A DNA stretch of 41,748 bases from NCBI GenBank assembly GCA_029260535.1, contig JAJDDA010000166.1:1-41748 (forward strand), read 5' to 3'. This document shows, piece after piece, positions 34,848-41,748 of this stretch. The notes beneath the pieces were generated by a model that saw nothing but the letters and a program-made list of their open reading frames with translations, had not been told where the DNA came from and did no database searches. This DNA is from Phycisphaerales bacterium. Lineage in GTDB: Bacteria > Planctomycetota > Phycisphaerae > Phycisphaerales > UBA1924. Each line of letters starts with the position of its first letter. Within the stretch, counting starts at the first letter, position 1. The position numbers were made by a program, and so were the translations under genes.

Positions 34848-35177
34848 ATGGGCATCAACGAGGCGGATTCAGAGCCGATCCAGAGCGACTTCGAGGGCGA
34901 TCCCGCGATGCGCGATCTCATCGAGCTGTTCGTCTCGGAAATGCCGTCTCAGGCGACCAGGCTCTCGGATCTCTTCGAAGGCAATCAGATCGATGACCTG
35001 CAGCAACTGGCGCGACAACTCAAGGGCGCCGCCGGCGGCTATGGGTTCGGGGTACTCAGCGATGCTGCGGCAGAGTTGGAAGACGCGATCAAGGTCGCCG
35101 GCGTGGTCGAGCACATGCGCTCGCAGGTCGATCAGTTGATCGATCTCTGTCAGCGCACGCGTACATCAGCCGGTTGA
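34848..35177 (+). CDS. Hpt-fold protein lacking the phospho-accepting histidine
   Basis: The 109-residue helical protein matches the histidine phosphotransfer (Hpt) domain in length and in its central helix: LARQLKGAAGGYGFGVL (residues 54-70) against the family pattern xHxLKGxAGxxG. In normal Hpt proteins the residue two before LK is the phosphorylated histidine. Here it is Arg56 (codon CGA, two changes from a His codon), so phosphotransfer by the usual route is not possible. AGGAG six bases before the ATG at 34848 fixes the start. The response-regulator/diguanylate cyclase gene starts 11 bases after its stop, indicating a functional pair. It may bind the receiver domain as a docking or inhibitory module (inference). 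Confidence 0.72.
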   Translation: MGINEADSEPIQSDFEGDPAMRDLIELFVSEMPSQATRLSDLFEGNQIDDLQQLARQLKGAAGGYGFGVLSDAAAELEDAIKVAGVVEHMRSQVDQLIDLCQRTRTSAG

Positions 35178-35188
35178 AGTCAGGGATC

Positions 35189-36193
35189 ATGGAACGGGGC
35201 CATCGCGTGTCGAAAGAGCTAAGCAACAACACGAAACCTCTGCGACCCGCGGTGACCGATCGCATCGCGGATCATCAGGACGTCCTGCTGGTCGACGACT
35301 CGACATTCATCCATGATTTGATCAAGAGGCGGATCGGGACCGAAGCGCTCACCATCCACAGCGCGATGGACGGCGAGCGCGGGATCGCGATGGCGGAATC
35401 GATCAGGCCTGCGCTGATCCTGCTGGACCTGAACATGCCGGGGATGGACGGATTCCAGGCGCTGCGGCGCCTGATGAATTCACCGAAGCTGAGCGACACG
35501 CAGGTCATCGTGATCTCCGCGAGCGACGACACCGAGGACAAGGTGGCCGGTCTCGAGCTCGGTGCGTGCGATTATGTCACCAAGCCGTTTAACCTTCCTG
35601 AGCTGCGCGCGAGGATGCGCTCGGCGCTCCGGACCCATGAGCTGCTCACGCTGCTCGCCGAGCGCGCCCAGGTCGACGGGCTCACCGGTATCGGGAACCG
35701 CTCATGCTTTGATGAACGCATCGACGAGGAAGTCTCGCACCGGATCCGAACCGACGCTGATCTGACGATCGCGATGTGCGACATCGATCTCTTCAAGCAG
35801 GTCAATGACACCTACGGGCACGCGGCGGGCGACGAGGTGATCCGTGGGATCGCCAAGATCTTCAATCGCCTCCTGCGCAAGAGTGATATCGCCTGCAGGT
35901 ATGGCGGCGAAGAATTCGCGATCATGCTCCGAGACACCTGCGTTCAAAGAGCGATCCCGGTCCTTGACCGGATCCGCAAACAGCTCGAGCAGACACGTTG
36001 GCCGTCCCATCCCGAGCACACGGTGACGTGCTCATTCGGCATCTGTGATCATCCGTCGGGTGATGCCAAGAATCCGACGGACTGGATCAAAACCGCGGAC
36101 GAGGCGCTCTACGCGGCCAAGCATGCCGGACGCAACCGGATCTATGTCGGCAACGGCTCAGGGATGCAAAGTTCGCTCAAGATCGCGTCCTGA
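35189..36193 (+). CDS. Response regulator with GGDEF diguanylate cyclase domain (PleD/WspR type)
   Basis: The protein of about 334 residues has a receiver domain (about 31-148) and a GGDEF domain (about 160-325). The receiver has the acidic pair in VLLVDDS, phospho-acceptor Asp80 in ILLDLNMPGMDG, Ser110 and Lys132 in VTKPFNLPEL. The cyclase has DGLTGIGNR, DIDLFKQVND, and the active-site RYGGEEF (239-243). The inhibitory I-site RKSD lies five residues ahead of it, so product inhibition by cyclic-di-GMP is expected. It synthesises c-di-GMP when phosphorylated. No kinase is adjacent. I chose the ATG at 35189; a TTG at 35174 would overlap the Hpt stop and a GTG at 35207 is also possible. Confidence 0.92.
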   Translation: MERGHRVSKELSNNTKPLRPAVTDRIADHQDVLLVDDSTFIHDLIKRRIGTEALTIHSAMDGERGIAMAESIRPALILLDLNMPGMDGFQALRRLMNSPKLSDTQVIVISASDDTEDKVAGLELGACDYVTKPFNLPELRARMRSALRTHELLTLLAERAQVDGLTGIGNRSCFDERIDEEVSHRIRTDADLTIAMCDIDLFKQVNDTYGHAAGDEVIRGIAKIFNRLLRKSDIACRYGGEEFAIMLRDTCVQRAIPVLDRIRKQLEQTRWPSHPEHTVTCSFGICDHPSGDAKNPTDWIKTADEALYAAKHAGRNRIYVGNGSGMQSSLKIAS

Positions 36194-36207
36194 TCAGGAC
36201 CGCTTAA

Positions 36208-37473
36208 TTACGAAACAGGATCGGCCAAACGCCACGAGGCGCCCTCGCGGGTGACCCTGCGGTAGCGCGTATCGCGTTCGATCGGTTCGAGACCGGCGTT
36301 GCGTATCGCGTTCTCGAGATCAACCGCGGTTGTTTCCTGGTGCGTTGAGGCGTGCCCAACCTTGGTGATGTCGTACCAGACGACGGTCCCGTCGATGTCG
36401 TCGGCGCCCGCCTGGAGCATCAGTTCCGCCATCGGCAGGGTCTGCATGATCCAGAACGCCTTGACGTGCGGGAAGTTATCGAGCATCAGCCGCGAGACGG
36501 CGATGGTCCGCAGGTTTTCGAGCCCCGATGGGCCGGGCAGCGCTTCCAAATCGGAACCGTCGGGGAAAAACGGGAGCGGGATGATCGCCTGGAAATAGCC
36601 GTGCGTGTCGTTTGGTTGGGGCTGGACGGCGCCCTGTCCTGTCAGCGTGACCGCCCCTGAAGCATCAGCCTTGTAACCCATCGCGGCGAGGGCTTCGTCC
36701 TGCGTGGTCCTGAGCATGTCCATGTGCACGAGGCGGTCGGCGCGCTCTTCGATGTGCCCGTAGAGGATCGTCGCGTTGGTGTTCAGCCCGAGCTCGTGCG
36801 CGACCTGATGCACGGTCAACCAGACATCGGACCGGATCTTTCCCTTGAACGCATCGTCGTGCACGCGGTCGTCGAAGACCTCGGCGCCGCCACCGGGGAG
36901 CGAGCCGAGACCGGCTTCCTTGAGTTGTTCGAGCACCCACCGGATCCCGGGCGCCGGATCGGCCTGCTTGTGCTTTTTCGTGATGCGCGCCAGGTGGACG
37001 ATCTCGACCGCGGTGAAGGCCTTGATATGCAATCCCGGCGCAGCCTCGCGGATCGCGCGCAGCATGTCGGTGTAGTACTCGAAGGGGAGCGTCGGGTGCA
37101 GCCCCCCCACGATGTGCATCTCCGTAGCGCCCCCGGTCTGGGCATCGATCGCCTCGTTGCGGATGTGATCGATCGAGAACTCGTACGCGCCCTCCTCGCC
37201 GGCCTTGCGGTAGAACTCGCAGAACTTGCAACTCAGGGCGCAGACGTTCGAGTAGTTCAGGTGCCGATTGACGTTGTAGTACGCGTTGGTCCCGTGCATC
37301 CGCTTGCTGACGAGATCGGCGATGCCGCACAAACCCCAGAGGTCACCGGTCGCATAGCACACAGCGCCCTCAGCCAACGTCAGCCTTTCGCCGGCGAGAG
37401 CCTTTTCGAGGATCGGCTTGAGAGCTGGATCGAGCAGATTGATCGGCGTGCATGTTGTGGTTGGTGTCGGCAT
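36208..37473 (-). CDS. mqnE: Aminofutalosine synthase (radical SAM)
   Basis: The protein of about 421 residues is MqnE, the radical-SAM enzyme that joins a chorismate-derived enolpyruvyl-benzoate to S-adenosylmethionine, giving aminodeoxyfutalosine in the alternative menaquinone pathway. The 4Fe-4S cysteines are in C-x3-C-x2-C (Cys78, 82, 85; NVCALSCKFCEFYRK). Further family signs are NRHLNYSNVC, HIVGGLHPTLPFEYY, LPGGGAEVFDDRVH, NATILYGHIEERADRL and DIDGTVVWYDITKVGHAS near the C-terminus. The ATG at 37473 gives a typical family N-terminus; the longer frame upstream is probably untranslated. It is convergent with the diguanylate cyclase gene. No other mqn gene is visible here, so the pathway genes are scattered. 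Confidence 0.93.
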   Translation of the reverse strand: MPTPTTTCTPINLLDPALKPILEKALAGERLTLAEGAVCYATGDLWGLCGIADLVSKRMHGTNAYYNVNRHLNYSNVCALSCKFCEFYRKAGEEGAYEFSIDHIRNEAIDAQTGGATEMHIVGGLHPTLPFEYYTDMLRAIREAAPGLHIKAFTAVEIVHLARITKKHKQADPAPGIRWVLEQLKEAGLGSLPGGGAEVFDDRVHDDAFKGKIRSDVWLTVHQVAHELGLNTNATILYGHIEERADRLVHMDMLRTTQDEALAAMGYKADASGAVTLTGQGAVQPQPNDTHGYFQAIIPLPFFPDGSDLEALPGPSGLENLRTIAVSRLMLDNFPHVKAFWIMQTLPMAELMLQAGADDIDGTVVWYDITKVGHASTHQETTAVDLENAIRNAGLEPIERDTRYRRVTREGASWRLADPVS

Positions 37474-37721
37474 TGGAACAGATGGTAGCCCAGGCGTCGC
37501 ACGTGGCGGGAGCGAGCGATCCGCTCTGAGTGTCCGAGAACGTGTCCGCCTATTCGGACGGCGCGGGTTGGTCTGAGGAGAGGACATCATCTCCATGATC
37601 GGGGGTTGGGACAGGTTCACCGCTGGTCGATTCGGACCGATTCCCGATGAGACGGACCGTTTCGGCGAAGGTGCGCACTGTGCGCGACGCTGACGGCCCC
37701 CAATCGGAGCCATGCCACCTC

Positions 37722-39680
37722 ATGTCTGACTGGCGCGACCCGCAACCTACCGACGGCCCCGATCAGGATCGGCCCCTCGACGAAACACCCGACTCCGAGG
37801 GGTACGGCACACTCAGCGAAGCGGACGCGGGGCTTGCCCCTGCGGAATCACCGCCCGCTGGCACTTCGCTCTCCGCACCTGAATCGGCGCCTGAGACGCC
37901 GGTCAACAACGAGGACTCGGAAGCGGTGACCTCTCTGGTCCACGCGATCGAATCCCGGATGGAGGAGGTCCGCCGGCTCGGTGAGGACCTGAGCGATCGC
38001 GAGAGCTCGATGTCCGCGAGGGTCGTTGATCTGGACCGCCGCGCTGCGGAGGTCTCCGCGAAGCTCGCCTCACTTGATGCGGACCGGGCGCAGCTCGCTG
38101 CACGTGAGTCCGCTGTGCGCGAACAATCCGAGTCCATCGAACGGAAAGAGACCGAGCTTCGACGCCGGATGGAAGAGGCCGAGGCCAGATTGAACTCCAT
38201 CGAGTCCCGTGAGAAGGATCTCGCGGATCAGGACGCGGCGCTGTGCAACAGGGCGCAGTCGCTCGAATCGCAGGCTTCGACCGCGCAGATGCAGGACCAG
38301 TCGATCTCGAACCGCGAGCAGGCCATCGACGGTCGCGCCCGCGCCGTGGAGGACGCCGAGCGCGAGATCGAATCGCTGAAACAGGAATTGGAATCCGAAC
38401 GCGAAAAACTCCGCGACACCGCCCTCAGGCTCAAGCAGGAGCACGCGGCGTTGACAGAGATGAAGTCCGCCGCGCTGGAACAGAACGACCGCTCGCTCGA
38501 AGAGCGGGAGCGGGACCTGGCGCAGCTCCGTGCGAGCCTTGATATGGAACGGGATCGCCTGGAGCAGCAGTGGCAGGAATTCGAAGCGAACAAAGCGAGC
38601 ATGCTCGACGGCGGCGCCCCGGCGATCACCTCGTTCGAGCAGCAGCAGCAGCTCGAAGACCGCGAGCAGGAACTCGAAGACGCCAGGCTCAACGTCGAGA
38701 CCGAACGGGAGCGGCTCGAAGAGATGGCCGAGCAACTCCACAACGATCGCGCATCGGTGCAGCGCGAACGGTCAACCGTTGAGGTTGATCGCGACCGTGG
38801 CGCCGCGATGGCCGCGATCGGCGCGGCGATGGACAAGACCCTCGAAGAATGCCAGATCCGCCGTGATCGGCTCCGCAAGGTCCGCATCGCGCTTCGCGAG
38901 CGGTCGGCGAAACTGGACAAGGCCCGCGAGATCATCCGGGGCCGGCACAAGGAATGCGAGCGGATTCTCGCGATGCGCGATCGGGTCGCCCGAGCACAGG
39001 AAGAGGTCGAAACCCAGCGGGAGCAGATCGGGCGCCAGGCGGATCGGAGCCGGGTCGCCGGTGTCCTGATGAAACTCGTGATCTCGATCGCGATCCTCGG
39101 CGGGCTCAGCTGGGCAATCGCCGATCGGGTGGCGCCCACGATGAACCTCACGCAGGCAACGATCTCTGCCCAGGCATCCAACGGCGCTCTCGACGAGAGC
39201 GCCCAAACGATGTGGACGCAGTACTGCGAGTCGCTCGCGATGGATCCGAGGCTGATGGAAGAAACCGCAGCAAGGCTCAAGCGTCGCGGCGTCGAGGCGC
39301 TCGCGACCCCCGGCGCTGTCAGCGCCTACTTTGATGAATCGCTGAACGTCGATTCGCAGCGCCCCGGCGAGTTGAACATCGCGCTCAAGGGTGAGGGAGG
39401 CGCCGCGACAAGGCGGATCCTCGAGACCTACCTGGCCTCCTTCGTTGCGATCGCCAATGACGCCAAGGGGCAGCAGCTGGGGCAGGCCTCAACGATCGTT
39501 TCCGCGAACGCAGCCGTGGACGCCACACCATTGCGTGACGACCGCCTCAAGTGGGCCGGCGCGATGTGGGGCGGCGCTACGCTGCTGATCCTCATCATCG
39601 GGTGGGCGCTCTGGACCAGGCTCGCGGTGTCGGCCAGCAGGTCGGAGAACATCGGCAGCGGCGCGTTCGGCGTCGGGTAA
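37722..39680 (+). CDS. Long coiled-coil protein with a Wzz-like two-span C-terminal membrane part
   Basis: The protein of about 652 residues starts with an acidic, proline-rich disordered stretch (1-75). About 330 residues of charged heptad-type coiled coil follow (Glu/Arg/Gln/Leu rich; LEDREQELEDARLNVETER is typical). Two membrane spans are near 448-467 (LMKLVISIAILGGLSWAIA) and 612-632 (MWGGATLLILIIGWALW), separated by a 145-residue loop. The loop has RPGELNIALKG, a helix AATRRILETYLASFVAI and TIVSANAAVDATPL just before the second span. This layout resembles the periplasmic domain of Wzz/GumC chain-length regulators, whose coiled coil, however, lies in the loop rather than in the cytoplasm. 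A strong terminator follows. The function is inferred weakly. Confidence 0.72.
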   Translation: MSDWRDPQPTDGPDQDRPLDETPDSEGYGTLSEADAGLAPAESPPAGTSLSAPESAPETPVNNEDSEAVTSLVHAIESRMEEVRRLGEDLSDRESSMSARVVDLDRRAAEVSAKLASLDADRAQLAARESAVREQSESIERKETELRRRMEEAEARLNSIESREKDLADQDAALCNRAQSLESQASTAQMQDQSISNREQAIDGRARAVEDAEREIESLKQELESEREKLRDTALRLKQEHAALTEMKSAALEQNDRSLEERERDLAQLRASLDMERDRLEQQWQEFEANKASMLDGGAPAITSFEQQQQLEDREQELEDARLNVETERERLEEMAEQLHNDRASVQRERSTVEVDRDRGAAMAAIGAAMDKTLEECQIRRDRLRKVRIALRERSAKLDKAREIIRGRHKECERILAMRDRVARAQEEVETQREQIGRQADRSRVAGVLMKLVISIAILGGLSWAIADRVAPTMNLTQATISAQASNGALDESAQTMWTQYCESLAMDPRLMEETAARLKRRGVEALATPGAVSAYFDESLNVDSQRPGELNIALKGEGGAATRRILETYLASFVAIANDAKGQQLGQASTIVSANAAVDATPLRDDRLKWAGAMWGGATLLILIIGWALWTRLAVSASRSENIGSGAFGVG

Positions 39681-39706
39681 GCCCTCGTCGCACATCACCA
39701 ACGAAG

Positions 39707-39747
39707 AACGCCTCGGTTGCCAGAGCAGCCGAGGCGTTTGCGTTTGT
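39707..39747 (+). terminator. Rho-independent terminator after the coiled-coil gene
   Basis: A perfect 10-bp stem, AACGCCTCGG (39707-39716) with CCGAGGCGTT (39729-39738), encloses a 12-base loop and is followed by a T-rich run, TGCGTTTGTTT. It lies 26 bases after the stop codon. Confidence 0.8.
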
Positions 39748-39831
39748 TTGAAAACGGTGTGATCCGTTCGCTATCAGTTTGATCTTCGGCGGAGATCTCG
39801 ATCGGCTGCTGTTGGTATCTCTACCCTCAGA

Positions 39832-40632
39832 TCAGAGGCTGACGAGGATCGGTTTCGCGTCCTCGCCGGCGGCGTTCGAGGCATAAATCGCCAGCTGATC
39901 GCTGCGTTTGAATTGCCCGTTAAGGAGTTGCCCATCGAGCTGGCCTTCGTTTTCGAAACTGGCGAGCGTCTTGAGGATGCCGCCGTCCTTGTCAATAACC
40001 ACCAGCGCGTATTTCCCGTCGATCTTCGGCAGGTTCTTGCAGACGAGGAACGCGATGTTCATCTCGCTGTCAACGAGGACCGTGGCGCGGCTGTTCCGCA
40101 CCGAATTGTCGGCGACGGTGGTGAACTTCACTTGATCAGCGGTGGGGCTCAGGAGGGTGTCGACGAACTCGGGGCCGATCTCCCGTGCGATCTGTTCGGA
40201 CAATTCGCCGGTGCGGAACGCGTGAAGCGAGTTGTCGTAGGTGTTCTGCAGGTTGAACGCGAAGCCGAGCAGCACGACGGTCGCCGTTGCAAAGCCGATG
40301 CAGGCCGCCCGCCAGAGCGGCGAGACGTTGCTGCGGAGCGTCACCGCGAGCGGTTCGATCCGGGCGAGCACGTCGTTGTTCCGGCCTGAGACAGCGGTCA
40401 TCGCATCGCGAACCGCACCGATGACCCGCGCGCGGAGATCCTGCGGAGGATCGACGTCCGGGAGCAGATCGCCGATATCCGTCAGGCGGTTCTGCTCGCG
40501 GCGGATCTGCTCACGCAGCGCCGGCGAGGCGTTCTGGAAAGCACGCTCGAAGGCGACGCGTTCGTCGCTATCAAGCATCCCCAGCGCGTCGAGCCGCGCC
40601 AGTTCCAGGGTTTCGTGTGTCGTTGGGTTCAT
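39832..40632 (-). CDS. Anti-sigma factor, RskA/anti-sigma-K type
   Basis: The 266-residue protein has a cytoplasmic N-terminal helical region (about 1-95; LARLDALGMLDSDERVAFERA, as in anti-sigma-K proteins, given by its opening helix). One membrane span lies near 108-128 (AACIGFATATVVLLGFAFNL). The outer beta domain contains ATVLVDSEMNIAFLVCKNL and GKYALVVIDKDGG, matching the RskA outer domain pattern. It would hold the partner sigma factor at the membrane until proteolysis or another signal frees it. The ATG overlaps the sigma stop (ATGA), so the pair is cotranslated. The zinc HxxxCxxC motif is absent, as expected for this type. Confidence 0.82.
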   Translation of the reverse strand: MNPTTHETLELARLDALGMLDSDERVAFERAFQNASPALREQIRREQNRLTDIGDLLPDVDPPQDLRARVIGAVRDAMTAVSGRNNDVLARIEPLAVTLRSNVSPLWRAACIGFATATVVLLGFAFNLQNTYDNSLHAFRTGELSEQIAREIGPEFVDTLLSPTADQVKFTTVADNSVRNSRATVLVDSEMNIAFLVCKNLPKIDGKYALVVIDKDGGILKTLASFENEGQLDGQLLNGQFKRSDQLAIYASNAAGEDAKPILVSL

Positions 40633-41201
40633 GATGCTAAATCCTCGATCGCTGCTCGTTCTCGCAACCTGCTCAGGGCCCGGCTGAGGGTTGACTTGAT
40701 TGTTCCTAGCGGCCTGTCCAGATCTTCCCCGATCTGCCGCAATGTCTGTCCTTTGAGGTACGCCCTGGTGAGCACCGTTCGTTGGAGCTCGGGGAGTGCC
40801 TCGATCCGCTGCATGAGCGTCGCAAAACGCTCGTTCTCTTCAACCGATGCCAAAGGCGCCTTGCCTCCGACCTCCGGTGACCATTGTTCCTCAAGCGTGA
40901 AGTTCGCTTTCACGCGCGCTCTCGATCGGCGGAGACGGTCAACCAGCCGCCGCCTAGTCAGGAGCACCACCCAGGTCGACAACGCCGCCCTTGATGCGTC
41001 GTATCGGTCGGCGCTCTTCCAGAGTCTGATAAACACCTCCTGCACCGCATCATCGGCATCAGAGGAGGTCGGCATCATCTGGTACGCCATGCGATACACG
41101 AGAGCGCCAAAGCGGTCGTACAGCTCGCCCACGGCGTCTTCTTCGCCTTGTGCGACACGGTCCATTAACCGCTGATCTGCTTGCTTCTGGCGAGCGTCCA
41201 T
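40629..41201 (-). CDS. ECF-type RNA polymerase sigma factor
   Basis: The protein of about 190 residues has ECF region 2 (VGELYDRFGALVYRMAYQM, SSDADDAVQEVFIRLW) and region 4 (LPELQRTVLTRAYLKGQTL and RQIGEDLDRPLGTIKSTLS, the HTH) with no region 3. The region-4 helix ending in PLGTIKSTLSRAL is close to the SigK/RpoE-like groups that pair with RskA-type regulators, agreeing with the overlapping downstream gene. I placed the start at ATG 41201 (MDARQKQ); a longer frame begins at 41255 but adds a poorly conserved leader. AGGT lies six bases ahead of this ATG. Target promoters are unknown. Confidence 0.9.
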   Translation of the reverse strand: MDARQKQADQRLMDRVAQGEEDAVGELYDRFGALVYRMAYQMMPTSSDADDAVQEVFIRLWKSADRYDASRAALSTWVVLLTRRRLVDRLRRSRARVKANFTLEEQWSPEVGGKAPLASVEENERFATLMQRIEALPELQRTVLTRAYLKGQTLRQIGEDLDRPLGTIKSTLSRALSRLRERAAIEDLAS

Positions 41202-41598
41202 CACGTGACCTGGTTGTTGTTCCACCAGCACCCGGAGAATGCATCCACGATCCAAACCCGGTTGCCTCTATTGTACGGATGTGCCCCGGCTCAGGATCCG
41301 TCATTTTCATCGATCTTCTTTCAAAAAACACGATGCCGATGAAAACCCCGGGTCTTCGGTGAGTATTTGAAAGCACAGGGGTTGCGACAGGTCACACCAT
41401 TTCTAACTCGTGCAGAATAGGTATATGTTAGGTATAAATCAAGCCTCTCGCGCTGTTTTTATCAAAAACTTGTACCCCGTCGCCTGCCATTCGCGTCGAA
41501 AATACTAGAAGAGACCCGAGAGACGGCCCTTGTTTTCCCGGGGTTTCTCGTGGTATGCTTACTCGTTCAAGGACACCCCTCCGCTCGGGAGTTTCCAG
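41202..41598. other. 397-base divergent intergenic region
   Basis: I see no gene here. The middle (about 41310-41520) is markedly more A/T-rich than the rest of the window, with runs such as TCAAAAAACA and TTTTTATCAAAAA. It separates the ECF sigma operon from the prepilin-like gene and must hold promoters for both. One promoter-like pair is listed separately at 41530-41559. No riboswitch or terminator was recognised. Confidence 0.6.
41530..41559 (+). promoter_or_regulatory. Putative promoter of the prepilin-like gene
   Basis: TTGTTT (41530-41535) and TATGCT (41554-41559) are 18 bases apart, with a TG two bases... one base before the -10 element (TGGTATGCT), like an extended -10. The pair ends 40 bases before the proposed TTG start. 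Confidence 0.4.
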
Positions 41599-41748
41599 TT
41601 GGCTGGACAAGTGAACAACCGGTTCGGAACCAAGACATTTGTACGTGGCAACTGCGCTCGCGCGTTTACGCTCGTTGACATCCTTGTCTCCGTTGCGGTG
41701 ATGGCGGTGCTTATCGGCGTGTTGCTTCCGAGTGTGGCCAAGGTGCGC
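41599..41748 (+). CDS. Prepilin-type (type II secretion/pseudopilin-like) protein, 3' end outside window
   Basis: Only the first 50 codons are present. They hold the class III signal of prepilins: a short basic leader, then the processing site and hydrophobic helix AFTLVDILVSVAVMAVLIGV followed by LLPSVAKVR. Cleavage would fall before the Phe (after RA rather than the usual Gly), and the residue at mature position 5 is Asp where pilins normally have Glu. I favour TTG 41599, because GGGAG lies seven bases upstream; a GTG at 41611 is also in frame. Such proteins in planctomycetes often belong to the large DUF1559-type or GspG/H-like families. The truncation prevents a choice. Confidence 0.8.
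   Translation, partial: MAGQVNNRFGTKTFVRGNCARAFTLVDILVSVAVMAVLIGVLLPSVAKVR

Noticed and set aside
36188-36199. Palindrome TCCTGATCAGGA between the convergent diguanylate cyclase and mqnE genes as a terminator
   Set aside because: There is no loop and no T-run; a short perfect palindrome at a gene end is likely by chance.
38228-39280. Ser/Arg-rich minus-strand frame of 350 codons opposite the coiled-coil gene
   Set aside because: Its composition is the antisense of Glu/Arg/Gln heptads. It has no start context or motif.

Overview
The window reads as one continuous piece of a high-GC bacterial chromosome, most likely from a planctomycete of the Phycisphaerae type. This is an inference from gene content, not from a phylogeny. 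The supporting signs are a prepilin leader of the AFTLVDILVS type, a secreted protein that combines a hydrazine-synthase-alpha-like body with a CXXCH haem motif and a dockerin, a transmembrane Ser/Thr kinase with a PD40/TolB-like propeller, futalosine-type menaquinone synthesis, paired ECF sigma and anti-sigma genes, and a sulfotransferase-bearing surface-glycan operon. I saw no transposase, integrase, phage gene or CRISPR array.

Layout. 1-5160 (+): the end of a ribBA-like gene, a methyltransferase, a class I glutamine amidotransferase, an AlkA/OGG-type DNA glycosylase, then an unrecognised conserved-looking protein next to fumarylacetoacetase. 5169-8159 (-): a small membrane protein and a large exported thioredoxin/YyaL-type protein fused to a DsbD-alpha-like domain. 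8316-11495: ribosomal protein bL28, a Nif3-family protein (-) and a PIN-PhoH ATPase, with two copies of a 41-bp repeat marking the ends of this block. 11585-15717 (+): two diverged secreted paralogues flanking a Bax-inhibitor-1 family membrane protein, then an ECF sigma factor overlapping a small one-pass membrane protein. 15788-19190: tRNA-Glu(CTC) with its own promoter and terminator, a small hypothetical, and the kinase-PD40 receptor. 19192-22825 (-): an exported MsrB-MsrA fusion and the HzsA-like haem/dockerin protein. 23049-24452 (+): a beta-CASP metallo-beta-lactamase nuclease.

24455-34584 (-) is a tight run of seven genes with gaps of a few bases or stop/start overlaps. In transcription order they are a capsule-type (KpsC-like) transferase, a SAM methyltransferase, a sulfotransferase, a CgeB-like glycosyltransferase, a family 2 glycosyltransferase, an FMN-dependent glutamate-synthase-like protein and an MscS channel. 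The first five look like a pathway that builds and decorates a surface polysaccharide or glycoprotein. The first two share an N-terminal Rossmann-like domain. Divergent from it, 34848-36193 (+) carries an Hpt-fold protein that lacks the phospho-accepting histidine, followed by a receiver-GGDEF diguanylate cyclase.

36208-41748: aminofutalosine synthase MqnE (-), a long cytoplasmic coiled-coil protein with a Wzz-like membrane end (+), an anti-sigma-K-like protein and its ECF sigma factor (-), a 397-base intergenic region, and the start of a prepilin-type protein that runs off the end.
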